Shown here: in pieces, positions 1-8,034 of the stretch
Layout: every line of letters starts with the position of its first letter
How positions within the stretch are numbered: position 1 is the stretch's first letter
From: Candidatus Omnitrophota bacterium
GTDB lineage: Bacteria > Omnitrophota > Gorgyraeia > Gygaellales > Profunditerraquicolaceae
Assembly (NCBI GenBank): GCA_026387405.1
Contig: JAPLLV010000026.1
Span: 1-33,969 of the forward strand
Direction: 5' to 3'
DNA: 33,969 nt
Program-made: the position numbers and the translations under genes
Notes under the pieces: generated by a model
What the model was told of the DNA's origin: nothing
Databases searched by the model: none
Seen by the model: only the letters and a program-made list of their open reading frames with translations

Positions 1-38
1 CCGCAAACCCCGCTCTCTTCAAGAGGGGCGGGATTTTT
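1..38 (+). repeat. Copy 1 of GC-rich hairpin repeat, probably truncated by the window edge
   Basis: ccgcaaaccccgctctcttcaagaggggcgggattttt is the exact reverse complement of 3279-3316; terminator-like hairpin followed by ATTTTT. Confidence 0.85.
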
Positions 39-71
39 AACTTTTCTAAAGAAAAGGATTTATTTAGATGA

Positions 72-551
72 TTAAACTACTCTATTAAATATGGCTGTGA
101 TTGAATTAAATAAACACTTTCTGACATCCGCACTGAATCGCTTAAATTCTGCCTCAGAAAATCTATCAACTAAACAATTTATTGGATAATACTTGAAATT
201 TCTTAATGATATTTTATTTCTTAAGAACTTGATATTCCTGACCCTAGCTATGTAATTTTCATTATTAAACATTGGGCCAAATATTTGTAATAAAATTATT
301 CTATTACCTATCCTATATTTCTCGCCCCATCTCCAATATTTCACGAAATTAGTATCCGGATGTGGCTGCATACTTTCAAGTTCGATGAATATTAAATTTC
401 CGTTCCTACAACGCAAATACATATCTGCTTCTGGGCTTTTAATTCCTTCGGTTTTTATAAATTTATAATTAATTTTTATATCTAATATTTTATCTGGATA
501 TATTGCAACTAACTTTCTTTTTATTGATTCCAGAATGGCTTTAGATCTCAT
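72..551 (-). CDS. Hypothetical protein, 159 aa, possible PD-(D/E)xK-like nuclease core
   Basis: Intact ORF; PEADMYL...GNLIFIELE resembles a D-x(n)-ExE core; no confident family assignment. Confidence 0.55.
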   Translation of the reverse strand: MRSKAILESIKRKLVAIYPDKILDIKINYKFIKTEGIKSPEADMYLRCRNGNLIFIELESMQPHPDTNFVKYWRWGEKYRIGNRIILLQIFGPMFNNENYIARVRNIKFLRNKISLRNFKYYPINCLVDRFSEAEFKRFSADVRKCLFNSITAIFNRVV

Positions 552-631
552 AATGGTTATGGGTTATGGAGACGTTCCCCAAAGGGACATTTTATCAGAA
601 AACTAAGAAATAGAACTGTCCCCTTTATTCC

Positions 632-679
632 CGCGCCCGGCCACAAACCCAGCTCTTTTCAAGAGGGGCGGGATTTTAA
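632..679 (+). repeat. Copy 2 of GC-rich hairpin repeat
   Basis: cgcgcccggccacaaacccagctcttttcaagaggggcgggatttt matches the reverse complement of 3279-3325 with a few mismatches. Confidence 0.85.
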
Positions 680-689
680 GCCTATTTTC

Positions 690-1697
690 TTAATGTTTTT
701 TGCCAGTGATACCCCAAAGTAAATGTTCAAAAGGATTTGGCTTTTTCTTGCGAAAATCTACCCATGTCATCTGTCGTAAAAAAATTGGAAGTTCTGGAAC
801 TTGTTTACAGTTAGGAAGAATAACGGGGATTACAGGACATCCCCTTCCAACAAACTCTTGTAAAAAAGCTTTTACTTCTAATCTCTGCCAAGGCCCAATT
901 CCATTTTGCCCTACAAATACTACAGCAGTTCTTATGGAGGATATTTGTTCTTCTAAGATATTTTGCCATGTTCTACCCGGCGGAAGCTGATCCTCATCAA
1001 ACCAAGTTTTAATACCAGCTTTCTTTAATCGGTTTTTCAATTTTGTTATTCGCGTTTTATCTTGACTATTATAACAAATAAAGGCATCAAATAGGCTCTT
1101 AGTTCCTAAATCCCAATATTCACAAATATCCATACCTTGTCGGCTTGATAAACATATATCATCTAGAATCTTTTTTATATCATTAAGTATTTTATTTTGT
1201 TTTTTAGATAAGTGGCTGGAGCAATTAGCGCATACGAAAGAACATCGCATTCCTGTATCTATGTTTGTTTTATCTTGCATGAAATCATTAATACAACCTG
1301 TGTTATCGCTATGCGTTGAACCCAAGCTGTACAGATCCATTAATATATCGCATATCAAATATGCGGCTCCGTTATTTCTAGATAACTTTGTTAACCATTG
1401 CCAGCCATAAAGTGAAACAATAATTATATTTCCATCAGCTTCCCAAAAATAATTATTATCGTATTTCTTATTTGTAAATAAAATTAAAATATCCGCTTTT
1501 TCTGTATCTTTGGTTAATTGTTTTCTTATTGCATTATGAGTTGAGGGAGATGACACTTCATCCGCATTAATCTGAAGTTTTCCCTTACCAGAAGAGATAT
1601 TAAGGAAGCTAACTTTACGATTTATACCTTTTATTACTTGAGAAACATTTATCTTGACTGCTGAATCTTGAAAAACAATAATTTTGGTATTATCCAT
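690..1697 (-). CDS. TIR-domain protein with N-terminal Cys/His-rich module
   Basis: C-terminal FDAFICYNSQDKTRITKLKNRLKKAGIKTWFDEDQLPPGRTW...PWQRLEVKAFLQEF...VIPVILP is a TIR domain; N-terminal H-x3-TGC-x2-DF...GMR...C-x2-C motif. Confidence 0.85.
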   Translation of the reverse strand: MDNTKIIVFQDSAVKINVSQVIKGINRKVSFLNISSGKGKLQINADEVSSPSTHNAIRKQLTKDTEKADILILFTNKKYDNNYFWEADGNIIIVSLYGWQWLTKLSRNNGAAYLICDILMDLYSLGSTHSDNTGCINDFMQDKTNIDTGMRCSFVCANCSSHLSKKQNKILNDIKKILDDICLSSRQGMDICEYWDLGTKSLFDAFICYNSQDKTRITKLKNRLKKAGIKTWFDEDQLPPGRTWQNILEEQISSIRTAVVFVGQNGIGPWQRLEVKAFLQEFVGRGCPVIPVILPNCKQVPELPIFLRQMTWVDFRKKKPNPFEHLLWGITGKKH

Positions 1698-1713
1698 ACA
1701 TGCCTCCTATAAC

Positions 1714-1908
1714 TCACCGACCCAATAAGGTATCCACAGAAATCCCTAACGCATCAGCTAATTTAATAACTGTTTCTATTTTAGGATTCTCAATACCATT
1801 ACTCTCCAGCTTTACAAGTGTATGATATGAAATATTCGCTTTTCGTGCTAATCCCTCTTGAGTTAAGCCTTTTTCTTTTCTTAATTTTGCTAAATTTTTT
1901 AGATGCAT
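1714..1908 (-). CDS. XRE/Cro-type helix-turn-helix regulator
   Basis: LAKLRKEKGLTQEGLARKANISYHTLVKLESNGIENPKIETVIKLADALGIS HTH_3 pattern. Confidence 0.9.
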   Translation of the reverse strand: MHLKNLAKLRKEKGLTQEGLARKANISYHTLVKLESNGIENPKIETVIKLADALGISVDTLLGR

Positions 1909-1932
1909 AGATTCTCCTTGACTTGTATCGTG

Positions 1933-1958
1933 ATACTATGTATTATAATACTTAGTAT
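1933..1958. promoter_or_regulatory. Candidate XRE operator: 26-bp near-perfect palindrome between divergent genes
   Basis: atactatgtattataatacttagtat; 12 of 13 base pairs symmetrical. Confidence 0.6.
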
Positions 1959-2003
1959 ATAAATCCTGTATTGTAAGGCTATTTTAACCCTAAGGAGGCC
2001 AAG

Positions 2004-3491
2004 ATGCAAGCCAAATGCGCTATCTACACAAGAGTTTCCACAGACAACCAAGCTGAAGTTGAATTTAATTCCTGCCAAGCGCAAGAAGAAAAGATTAAAT
2101 CTTTTATAAATAGCCAAGAAAATCTTTTGGTTTTTAAGGTGTACAGTGATGCTGGTTTTAGTGGGGCTGACTTGGAGCGGCCGGCACTCCAAGAAATGCT
2201 TAGAGATATACGAGAGAACAAAATCAATGTGATTATTGTCTATAAGATAGACCGGCTCACGCGCTCGCCAAAAGATTTTTATGCCTTAATGGAAATTTTT
2301 GATCAATACAAGGTAGATTTTATTTCCATAACCGAGAGATTTGATACCTCTACCCCGTCAGGAAGGCTTTTGCGTAATATTATGCTTACTTTTGCGCAGT
2401 TTGAGCGTGAACTGACTAGCGAAAGAACAAAAGATAAACTCTTAGAGCGGGCGAATAAAGGAATGTGGAATGGCGGCAATGTTCCTTTCGGCTATAAAGT
2501 AGTAGATAAGCGGCTGGTGCCTGATGAGCAAAAAGCGCAAAAATTAAGAGAGATTTTTGCGCTTTTTACCAGCGCTGGCTCCTTAGCCGAAGTCTATAAG
2601 GTGCTAAAGAGAAAACAAGTGTTTAATGATAAAAATTTGCCTTTTAGCAAGGCGCACTTGCAGAGCATCTTGAAGAACCCTGTTTATATAGGCAGGTTTC
2701 GGTATTCCGGCAAGATTTATCAAGGAGTGCACCAGCCGCTTATTTCGGAAGGTTTATTTAACCACGTCCAGCCGTTCTTTAGAGATAAGACGCGTAAGCT
2801 GCGCCTCTATAAGGATTATAAGCTTGGTGGGTTAGTCAAATGTATAGAGTGCGGATCTATAATGACATCTTCGCACACTAATAAAGGAAATATGCGACGC
2901 TATTACTATTACCGATGCACAAAGACGTTTAAGCAGGATTGGCGCGCTTGTTCTACGCGGCAAGTTAACGCCGATAGGTTAGAGGGTTTTGTAATTGATA
3001 ATCTCAAGCGGATTTCCTTAGATACCAATTACATTGATAGTTTGATTTTCAAGCTTAATTTTGAGGGCTCGCGCGTTCGCCAAGGACTCGAACCAACTGA
3101 TTTATGCTCTGAAACTGTCCAGAAAAACTTAAAAGAGTTCGTGGATTATATTGAAAAAGCGAGCAAAATTGAGCAGGCTTTGATAATGCGAAAATACATT
3201 AAAGACATTCTTTATTCCAAAGAATCCATCCAAATAAATATGCTTTGCCTTGCGGAACCAATTAACAGGCAAAGCATTAAAAATCCCGCCCCTCTTGAAG
3301 AGAGCGGGGTTTGCGGCCGGGCGCGGGCGGCCGCAAACCCAACAGTTCAGGTAAATTTCCAAACAAAAAGGGCTACTGTTAACAGTAGCCCTTCCTTAAA
3401 GATGGCTCCCCCTCGAGGACTCGAACCTCGGACCTGGTGGTTACACTTAACCCGAAATTACTTTCGGAAGCGGACTATATCTTTGCCATAG
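2004..3491 (+). CDS. Large serine recombinase (resolvase N-terminal, Recombinase and zinc-ribbon domains); C-terminal tail from about 3280 probably not native
   Basis: AIYTRVSTDNQAE..., YKIDRLTRSPKDFY, CIECGSIMTSSHTN...YYYYRCT; RBS aaggagg upstream; tail encoded by the repeat, the tRNA terminator and antisense tRNA. Confidence 0.93.
   Translation: MQAKCAIYTRVSTDNQAEVEFNSCQAQEEKIKSFINSQENLLVFKVYSDAGFSGADLERPALQEMLRDIRENKINVIIVYKIDRLTRSPKDFYALMEIFDQYKVDFISITERFDTSTPSGRLLRNIMLTFAQFERELTSERTKDKLLERANKGMWNGGNVPFGYKVVDKRLVPDEQKAQKLREIFALFTSAGSLAEVYKVLKRKQVFNDKNLPFSKAHLQSILKNPVYIGRFRYSGKIYQGVHQPLISEGLFNHVQPFFRDKTRKLRLYKDYKLGGLVKCIECGSIMTSSHTNKGNMRRYYYYRCTKTFKQDWRACSTRQVNADRLEGFVIDNLKRISLDTNYIDSLIFKLNFEGSRVRQGLEPTDLCSETVQKNLKEFVDYIEKASKIEQALIMRKYIKDILYSKESIQINMLCLAEPINRQSIKNPAPLEESGVCGRARAAANPTVQVNFQTKRATVNSSPSLKMAPPRGLEPRTWWLHLTRNYFRKRTISLP
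3279..3340 (-). repeat. Copy 3 of hairpin repeat (inverted) plus a truncated head-to-head partner
   Basis: 3279-3316 is the exact reverse complement of 1-38; 12-bp inverted repeat gggtttgcggcc (3307-3318)/ggccgcaaaccc (3329-3340). Confidence 0.85.
3365..3391 (-). terminator. Rho-independent terminator of tRNA-Asn
   Basis: Minus strand GGGCTACTGTTAACAGTAGCCCTTTTT; perfect stem then U-run. Confidence 0.85.
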
Positions 3492-3705
3492 CTTACGCCT
3501 TAGGCAGCAGGTGCATAGTCTCTGAACCTTCCCCTTTCGGGGCTCGGCTGCTGATTACCCGCGCTTTCGCGTTTGGGCTTCCAGCAATTCTCCTGCAGTT
3601 TCAACCACGGTTTCCCGTAGAAGCTGCGCTTTCAAGCATTTTTGCTCGGCCTGCCTCTGGCAGGCCTCGCACAGCCACTCGCTCTACCGACTGAGCTAAG
3701 GGGGA
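3403..3705 (-). tRNA. tRNA-Asn(GUU), interrupted by a group I intron in the anticodon
   Basis: Exons tcccccttagctcagtcggtagagcgagtggctgt + taaccaccaggtccgaggttcgagtcctcgagggggagcca; joined loop CTGTTAA; CCA encoded. Confidence 0.9.
3444..3670 (-). other. Group I intron in tRNA-Asn (between U35 and U36)
   Basis: GTTCAGAGACTA and AAGATATAGTCC core elements; starts after U and ends in G; internal guide CGCAGCT pairs with GGCTGT|G across the splice site with a U.G pair. Confidence 0.9.
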
Positions 3706-3747
3706 ATTCTAAACCTATTTTAACGGATTCCCAGACAAAATCAAGAC

Positions 3748-5679
3748 CTAAATAATCTGCGCCTCAAGGGCTTTTATTTCGTTATCAATACCTTCAATAG
3801 ACTTCTCTATATCCTTCATGCGGCGGCCATACTCCTTTGCCCGCTCTTCATCCTCATAAAAACGGGGGCTGGATAAGGAGCGCGCCTTGGCGTAACTTTC
3901 CAGGCGCAGCTTCTCCTTTTCATTCTCGAGTTTGTTGATCTTATCGCGGATAGCCGCATTATGCCCTTTACGCTTCTTATCTTGCTCCTTACGTCTCTTC
4001 TCTTCTTCTTTGGCTTTCTCTTTTGCCCCGTCAACCACCTTCTTTGGCGACGGCACCCTGGAGCCGGAGGAGGCTATCGGCGCATCCGAAAGCAGGTCTT
4101 TCTTCTCTAAATAATAATCGAAATTTCCCGAATACTTCTTTATCCGGCCGTCTTTTACCTCAAAGACGTAATTTGCAATCGAACGCACAAAATAAATATC
4201 GTGGCTGATAAACACAAGCGTGCCAGCGTAACCCTCAAGCGCCCTTACCAGGGCATCCACGGCATCTACGTCCAGATGTGTCGTAGGCTCGTCCAGGAGC
4301 AAGAAATTAGGCGGGTTGATCAATAGCTTGGCTAATATCAACCGGCTCTTCTCTCCTCCGGATAGTACCTTGACCTTTTTATCCCCGTCTTCCCCGGTGA
4401 ACAAAAACGCCCCCAGGATAGTCCTGATGGCCTCTTCGGCCATAAAACCCGGGGCAGCGGAATAGGCCTCCTGCAAAACAGTATTCTCCAGGCTCAAGAC
4501 ATCGGTGCGCGTCTGGGAAAAATAACCGATCTCCACGTTGTGGCCGGCCTTGCGCTCTCCCGAATCTATATCGATTATCCCGGCGAGTATCTTTAAAAGG
4601 GTAGATTTACCCGCGCCGTTCTCTCCGGCCAAAACCGCTTTTTCGCCCTTGGAGATCTCAAAATCCAGATTCTCATAGACCCGGATGTCTCCGTAAGATT
4701 TAGAAACCTTACTCAAGGCCATAACCAGATAACCGCTCTCCGCGCAGGGAGGAAAATGAAAATCATGGATACTCTCCCGCGTCCCGGGCGGCAGCACAAC
4801 CGCGTTCTTCTCTAATCGCTGGAGCTCTGTCCGCTTTGCCCTTACCGCCGCGGCCTTGTTAGGCTGGGCGTGAAAACGCGCTACAAATTTCCCCAGTTGC
4901 TCCCTTTTCTTTTCCTGTTCCTTAAACTGCTTTTGGAGGAACACGCGCCTTTCTCTCTTGATCTGCTCAAAATGCTCATAGTTGCCCCGGACTTTGTAGA
5001 TCGAACCGCTCTCTAATATCAGGGTGTAATTAGTCACATCGGTGAGAAACGCCCTATCGTGGGAGATCATAATGAAGGTGCCTTTAAAATCCGCTAAATA
5101 ACCTTTAAGCCACAGGGCGGCGTTTAAATCCAGGTAATTAGTCGGTTCGTCAAGAAGCAGGATATCATATTTATGGGTAAGCAGCCTGCCCAGAAGGGCC
5201 CGCATCTGCCATCCGCCGCTCATCTCGGATATCGGCCGATAGAAATCTCTTTCTTTAAAACCCAGACCCATCAAGATCTTTTTTGCCTTATACTCCAGCT
5301 CGAAATAACCCAATGTCTCTAACGAATGCAGCACCTCTCCGTAATGATGCGAGGCGGCCTGGTTGTTTTCTTCCAGCAGGTCCTTTTCTTTTTTAAGCTG
5401 CAGGATACGCTCATCTCCCTCGGTCAATTCTGCCAGCACCGTGCGCTCGCTCTTAAAACTTGCCTCCTGAGGGAGATAGCCGATATGGATATTTTTATTC
5501 ACCTGGATATTGCCGGCCGAAGGCTCAACCTCTCCCAGGATCAACGAGAAAAGCGTGGTTTTGCCTGTCCCGTTAGGACCGATAAGCCCGATCTTTTCTC
5601 CGTGATTTATAGTTAAGGAGATATCCTCAAAAAGGACCTTCTTGCCGTAATTTTTGGAAAGATTATTTATTGAGATCAT
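3748..5679 (-). CDS. ABC-F family ATP-binding protein
   Basis: Two ABC ATPase domains (GPNGTGKTT, GENGAGKST), LSGGEKSR, no TM segments, charged C-terminus. Confidence 0.93.
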   Translation of the reverse strand: MISINNLSKNYGKKVLFEDISLTINHGEKIGLIGPNGTGKTTLFSLILGEVEPSAGNIQVNKNIHIGYLPQEASFKSERTVLAELTEGDERILQLKKEKDLLEENNQAASHHYGEVLHSLETLGYFELEYKAKKILMGLGFKERDFYRPISEMSGGWQMRALLGRLLTHKYDILLLDEPTNYLDLNAALWLKGYLADFKGTFIMISHDRAFLTDVTNYTLILESGSIYKVRGNYEHFEQIKRERRVFLQKQFKEQEKKREQLGKFVARFHAQPNKAAAVRAKRTELQRLEKNAVVLPPGTRESIHDFHFPPCAESGYLVMALSKVSKSYGDIRVYENLDFEISKGEKAVLAGENGAGKSTLLKILAGIIDIDSGERKAGHNVEIGYFSQTRTDVLSLENTVLQEAYSAAPGFMAEEAIRTILGAFLFTGEDGDKKVKVLSGGEKSRLILAKLLINPPNFLLLDEPTTHLDVDAVDALVRALEGYAGTLVFISHDIYFVRSIANYVFEVKDGRIKKYSGNFDYYLEKKDLLSDAPIASSGSRVPSPKKVVDGAKEKAKEEEKRRKEQDKKRKGHNAAIRDKINKLENEKEKLRLESYAKARSLSSPRFYEDEERAKEYGRRMKDIEKSIEGIDNEIKALEAQII

Positions 5680-5685
5680 GAGAAA

Positions 5686-6285
5686 TTATATGGCGCGGCG
5701 GGATTCTAAGGATTTAGAAAGGGTATCGGCATCTGCGTATTCAAGGTTTGAGCCCACCGGCAGGCCCAGCCCGATACGGCTCAAAGTTACGCCTAGAGGC
5801 TTGATTATCTTAGTAAGATACAAGGCGGTAGTTTCGCCTTCGGTATCTGCGTCTGTAGCGATGATGATCTCCTTTATATGGTTTTCCTTTATCCTCTTCA
5901 GGAGGCTTTCTATCTTCAAATCCGCAGGGCCCCTCCCTTCCAGGGGAGAAATAGAACCCATGAGCACGTGATACACGCCGTCGAAAGTACCCGCCTTTTC
6001 TATCGCGGTTACATCACTGTGCTTTTCAACGATACAAATAATATCCTGCCGGCGGCGGGGGTCCCGGCAGATCTTGCATAACTCTTCTTCGCTTAAATTA
6101 TGGCAGATACGACAGACCCGGACATTTTCCTTCATCCTGGAAATGGCCTCGGACAAAAGCTTTATTTCCGAAAGATCGGCATCTAAGATATAACCGATTA
6201 TCCTGTCGGCGCTGCGCCTGCCGATGCCGGGCAGTTTGATCAGCCTTTCGATCAACTTTTCTATAGACTCGGTGTAATTAGCCAT
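5686..6285 (-). CDS. recR: Recombination protein RecR
   Basis: LIKLPGIGRRSADRI, CxxC zinc motif, Toprim region, downstream of dnaX. Confidence 0.96.
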   Translation of the reverse strand: MANYTESIEKLIERLIKLPGIGRRSADRIIGYILDADLSEIKLLSEAISRMKENVRVCRICHNLSEEELCKICRDPRRRQDIICIVEKHSDVTAIEKAGTFDGVYHVLMGSISPLEGRGPADLKIESLLKRIKENHIKEIIIATDADTEGETTALYLTKIIKPLGVTLSRIGLGLPVGSNLEYADADTLSKSLESRRAI

Positions 6286-7832
6286 TATTCCTCTCTGACC
6301 ACACGACCGCTAAATGTCTCAAGGGCGCTTTTTATAACCGGATTATCGCTCTTCGATGAAACGTCTTTGGAAAGTATAAAATTGACTTTCAGCGAGGCAT
6401 TACAGACCTGGCCGGCTATTTTTTCAATGATCGCGCGGTTGTCCTTCTCTTCCAATGACTCCTTGTGCAAGGAACAATCCTTGGGAAAAGCCACCAGGAG
6501 TATGTTGTTTTCCGATTTCACCGGGACCCCTTCGCTTAAGTAGGTACCGATATGCATCTTGACCTTGCTCACCGCCTCCACAATATCATGCCAGAGCCTT
6601 TTTACTTCGTCTAAAGGCACGGACGGGCCCGAAGGCGCCGGCGGATCGGATTGCGGCGCAGGCAAGGGATCATCAGGATGCCTATGCACGGATTTCGCGG
6701 GCCTTACATCATCCACAGGATCATGCCGCCCCACGGACTTTTTATCCTGGGTCAGTTTAACCAGGCTGATCTCTAAAGGTATGCGCACTGATTCCATGCG
6801 CCTGGACATCTCCTGGGCATTGATCATGGTAGTGAAGGCGCTGAATATCTCTTCCAGGGTAAAACTATCCGCCTGTTTCAGTAATGTTTCGCATATATCC
6901 TGAGGCAGGTCGATCAGCTTTGAGTCGGCCCGGGAAATCTTGGCTACCATAAGGTTACGGAAATGCTCGATCAGGCTGCTTAAAAGAACGGCGATATCCT
7001 TACCACTGTCAATAATAGAATCCAGCAATTTAAGCGCGGAAAGCGAATCCTTCTTGATAATCGCGTCTGTGAGCGCGAATAGCGACTCCTGCTCAACCAG
7101 GCCCAACACGGAAATCACGTCTTTTAAGGAGATCTTATCCTTAGAAAATGAGGCGAGCTGATCCAGGACCGACTCCGCATCCCTGAGAGAGCCGTCGCTG
7201 GCCCTGGCAATAGCGAAGATCACATCCTTATCTATATCCAGGCCTTCGGCTTTACTGATACGCTCCAACTGGCCGATGATCTCCATAACCGATATGCGCC
7301 GGAAATCAAAACGCTGGCACCTGGAGAGTATGGTGGGGATTACCTTGTGGGGATGGGTAGTGGCAAAGATAAACCTGACAAATTCAGGCGGCTCCTCGAG
7401 CGTCTTAAGCAGGGCGTTAAAACCGTCGGTGGTTATCTGATGCACCTCATCGATGATATAGATCTTATATTTTCCCTGCACCGGGGCGAACTTTACGCTT
7501 TCCCTTAACGCCCGTATCTCGTCTATGCCGCGGTTAGAGGCCCCGTCGATCTCGATGACGTCCAGAGAATTACCTTTAGCTATCTCTACGCAAGAGGCGC
7601 ATTTGCCGCAGGGCTTTATGGTAGGGCCGTCTTTACAATTTAAGGCCTTGGCAAATATCCTGGCAGTAGAGGTCTTACCTGTGCCGCGGGTACCGGCAAA
7701 TAGATAGGCCGAGGCAACGCGGTTATTTTTTATGGCCCCTTTTAGCCTGGTGACAACATCCACCTGGCCGATTATCTCATCGAAATCCTGGGGCCGCCAT
7801 TTTAGGGCAAAAACTGTATAAGACATAGTCAT
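6285..7832 (-). CDS. dnaX: DNA polymerase III subunit gamma/tau
   Basis: VFALKWRPQDFDEIIGQ, GTRGTGKTSTARIFAKALNC, IDEVHQITTDGFNALLKTLEEPP. Confidence 0.97.
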   Translation of the reverse strand: MTMSYTVFALKWRPQDFDEIIGQVDVVTRLKGAIKNNRVASAYLFAGTRGTGKTSTARIFAKALNCKDGPTIKPCGKCASCVEIAKGNSLDVIEIDGASNRGIDEIRALRESVKFAPVQGKYKIYIIDEVHQITTDGFNALLKTLEEPPEFVRFIFATTHPHKVIPTILSRCQRFDFRRISVMEIIGQLERISKAEGLDIDKDVIFAIARASDGSLRDAESVLDQLASFSKDKISLKDVISVLGLVEQESLFALTDAIIKKDSLSALKLLDSIIDSGKDIAVLLSSLIEHFRNLMVAKISRADSKLIDLPQDICETLLKQADSFTLEEIFSAFTTMINAQEMSRRMESVRIPLEISLVKLTQDKKSVGRHDPVDDVRPAKSVHRHPDDPLPAPQSDPPAPSGPSVPLDEVKRLWHDIVEAVSKVKMHIGTYLSEGVPVKSENNILLVAFPKDCSLHKESLEEKDNRAIIEKIAGQVCNASLKVNFILSKDVSSKSDNPVIKSALETFSGRVVREE

Positions 7833-7878
7833 AAAAAACCTTTAACCCGATAGAGAACAAAGGCTCTCTAAGAGGGAT

Positions 7879-8031
7879 TTACTTAACCGCATAGGGAGAA
7901 ATGCGAACAGTTTTACCGTTTTCCCACACCGCCAACGGCCGACCAGTCTTCTTATGCCGCTCTACAACTGCCCGCACCGCTTTTTTTAATGCCGCTTCAG
8001 CCTTATCCTGCAATGACATCCTTTTCTTCAT
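7879..8031 (-). CDS. Small 50-aa protein, putative antitoxin partner of the zeta-like protein
   Basis: MKKRMSLQDKAEAALKKAVRAVVERHKKTGRPLAVWENGKTVRISPYAVK*; begins 3 nt after the upstream toxin-like ORF; not in the supplied ORF track. Confidence 0.7.
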   Translation of the reverse strand: MKKRMSLQDKAEAALKKAVRAVVERHKKTGRPLAVWENGKTVRISPYAVK

Positions 8032-8034
8032 TTA

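Noticed and set aside
571-627. Transposon end suggested by aaagggaca...tgtcccctttt
   Set aside because: Short inverted repeat only; no transposase or target duplication seen, so not called separately
700-990. 96-aa plus-strand ORF
   Set aside because: Antisense to the TIR domain; no independent support
1899-2227. Minus-strand ORFs overlapping the recombinase start
   Set aside because: Overlap the strongly supported resolvase domain and the regulatory palindrome region
3437-3694. 85-aa plus-strand ORF
   Set aside because: Translation of the antisense of tRNA-Asn and its intron; not a plausible protein
6700-6760. Programmed frameshift site in dnaX
   Set aside because: Only a short A-run (ataaaaag) rather than a clear A-AAA-AAG slippery heptamer with stem; the full-length frame is intact
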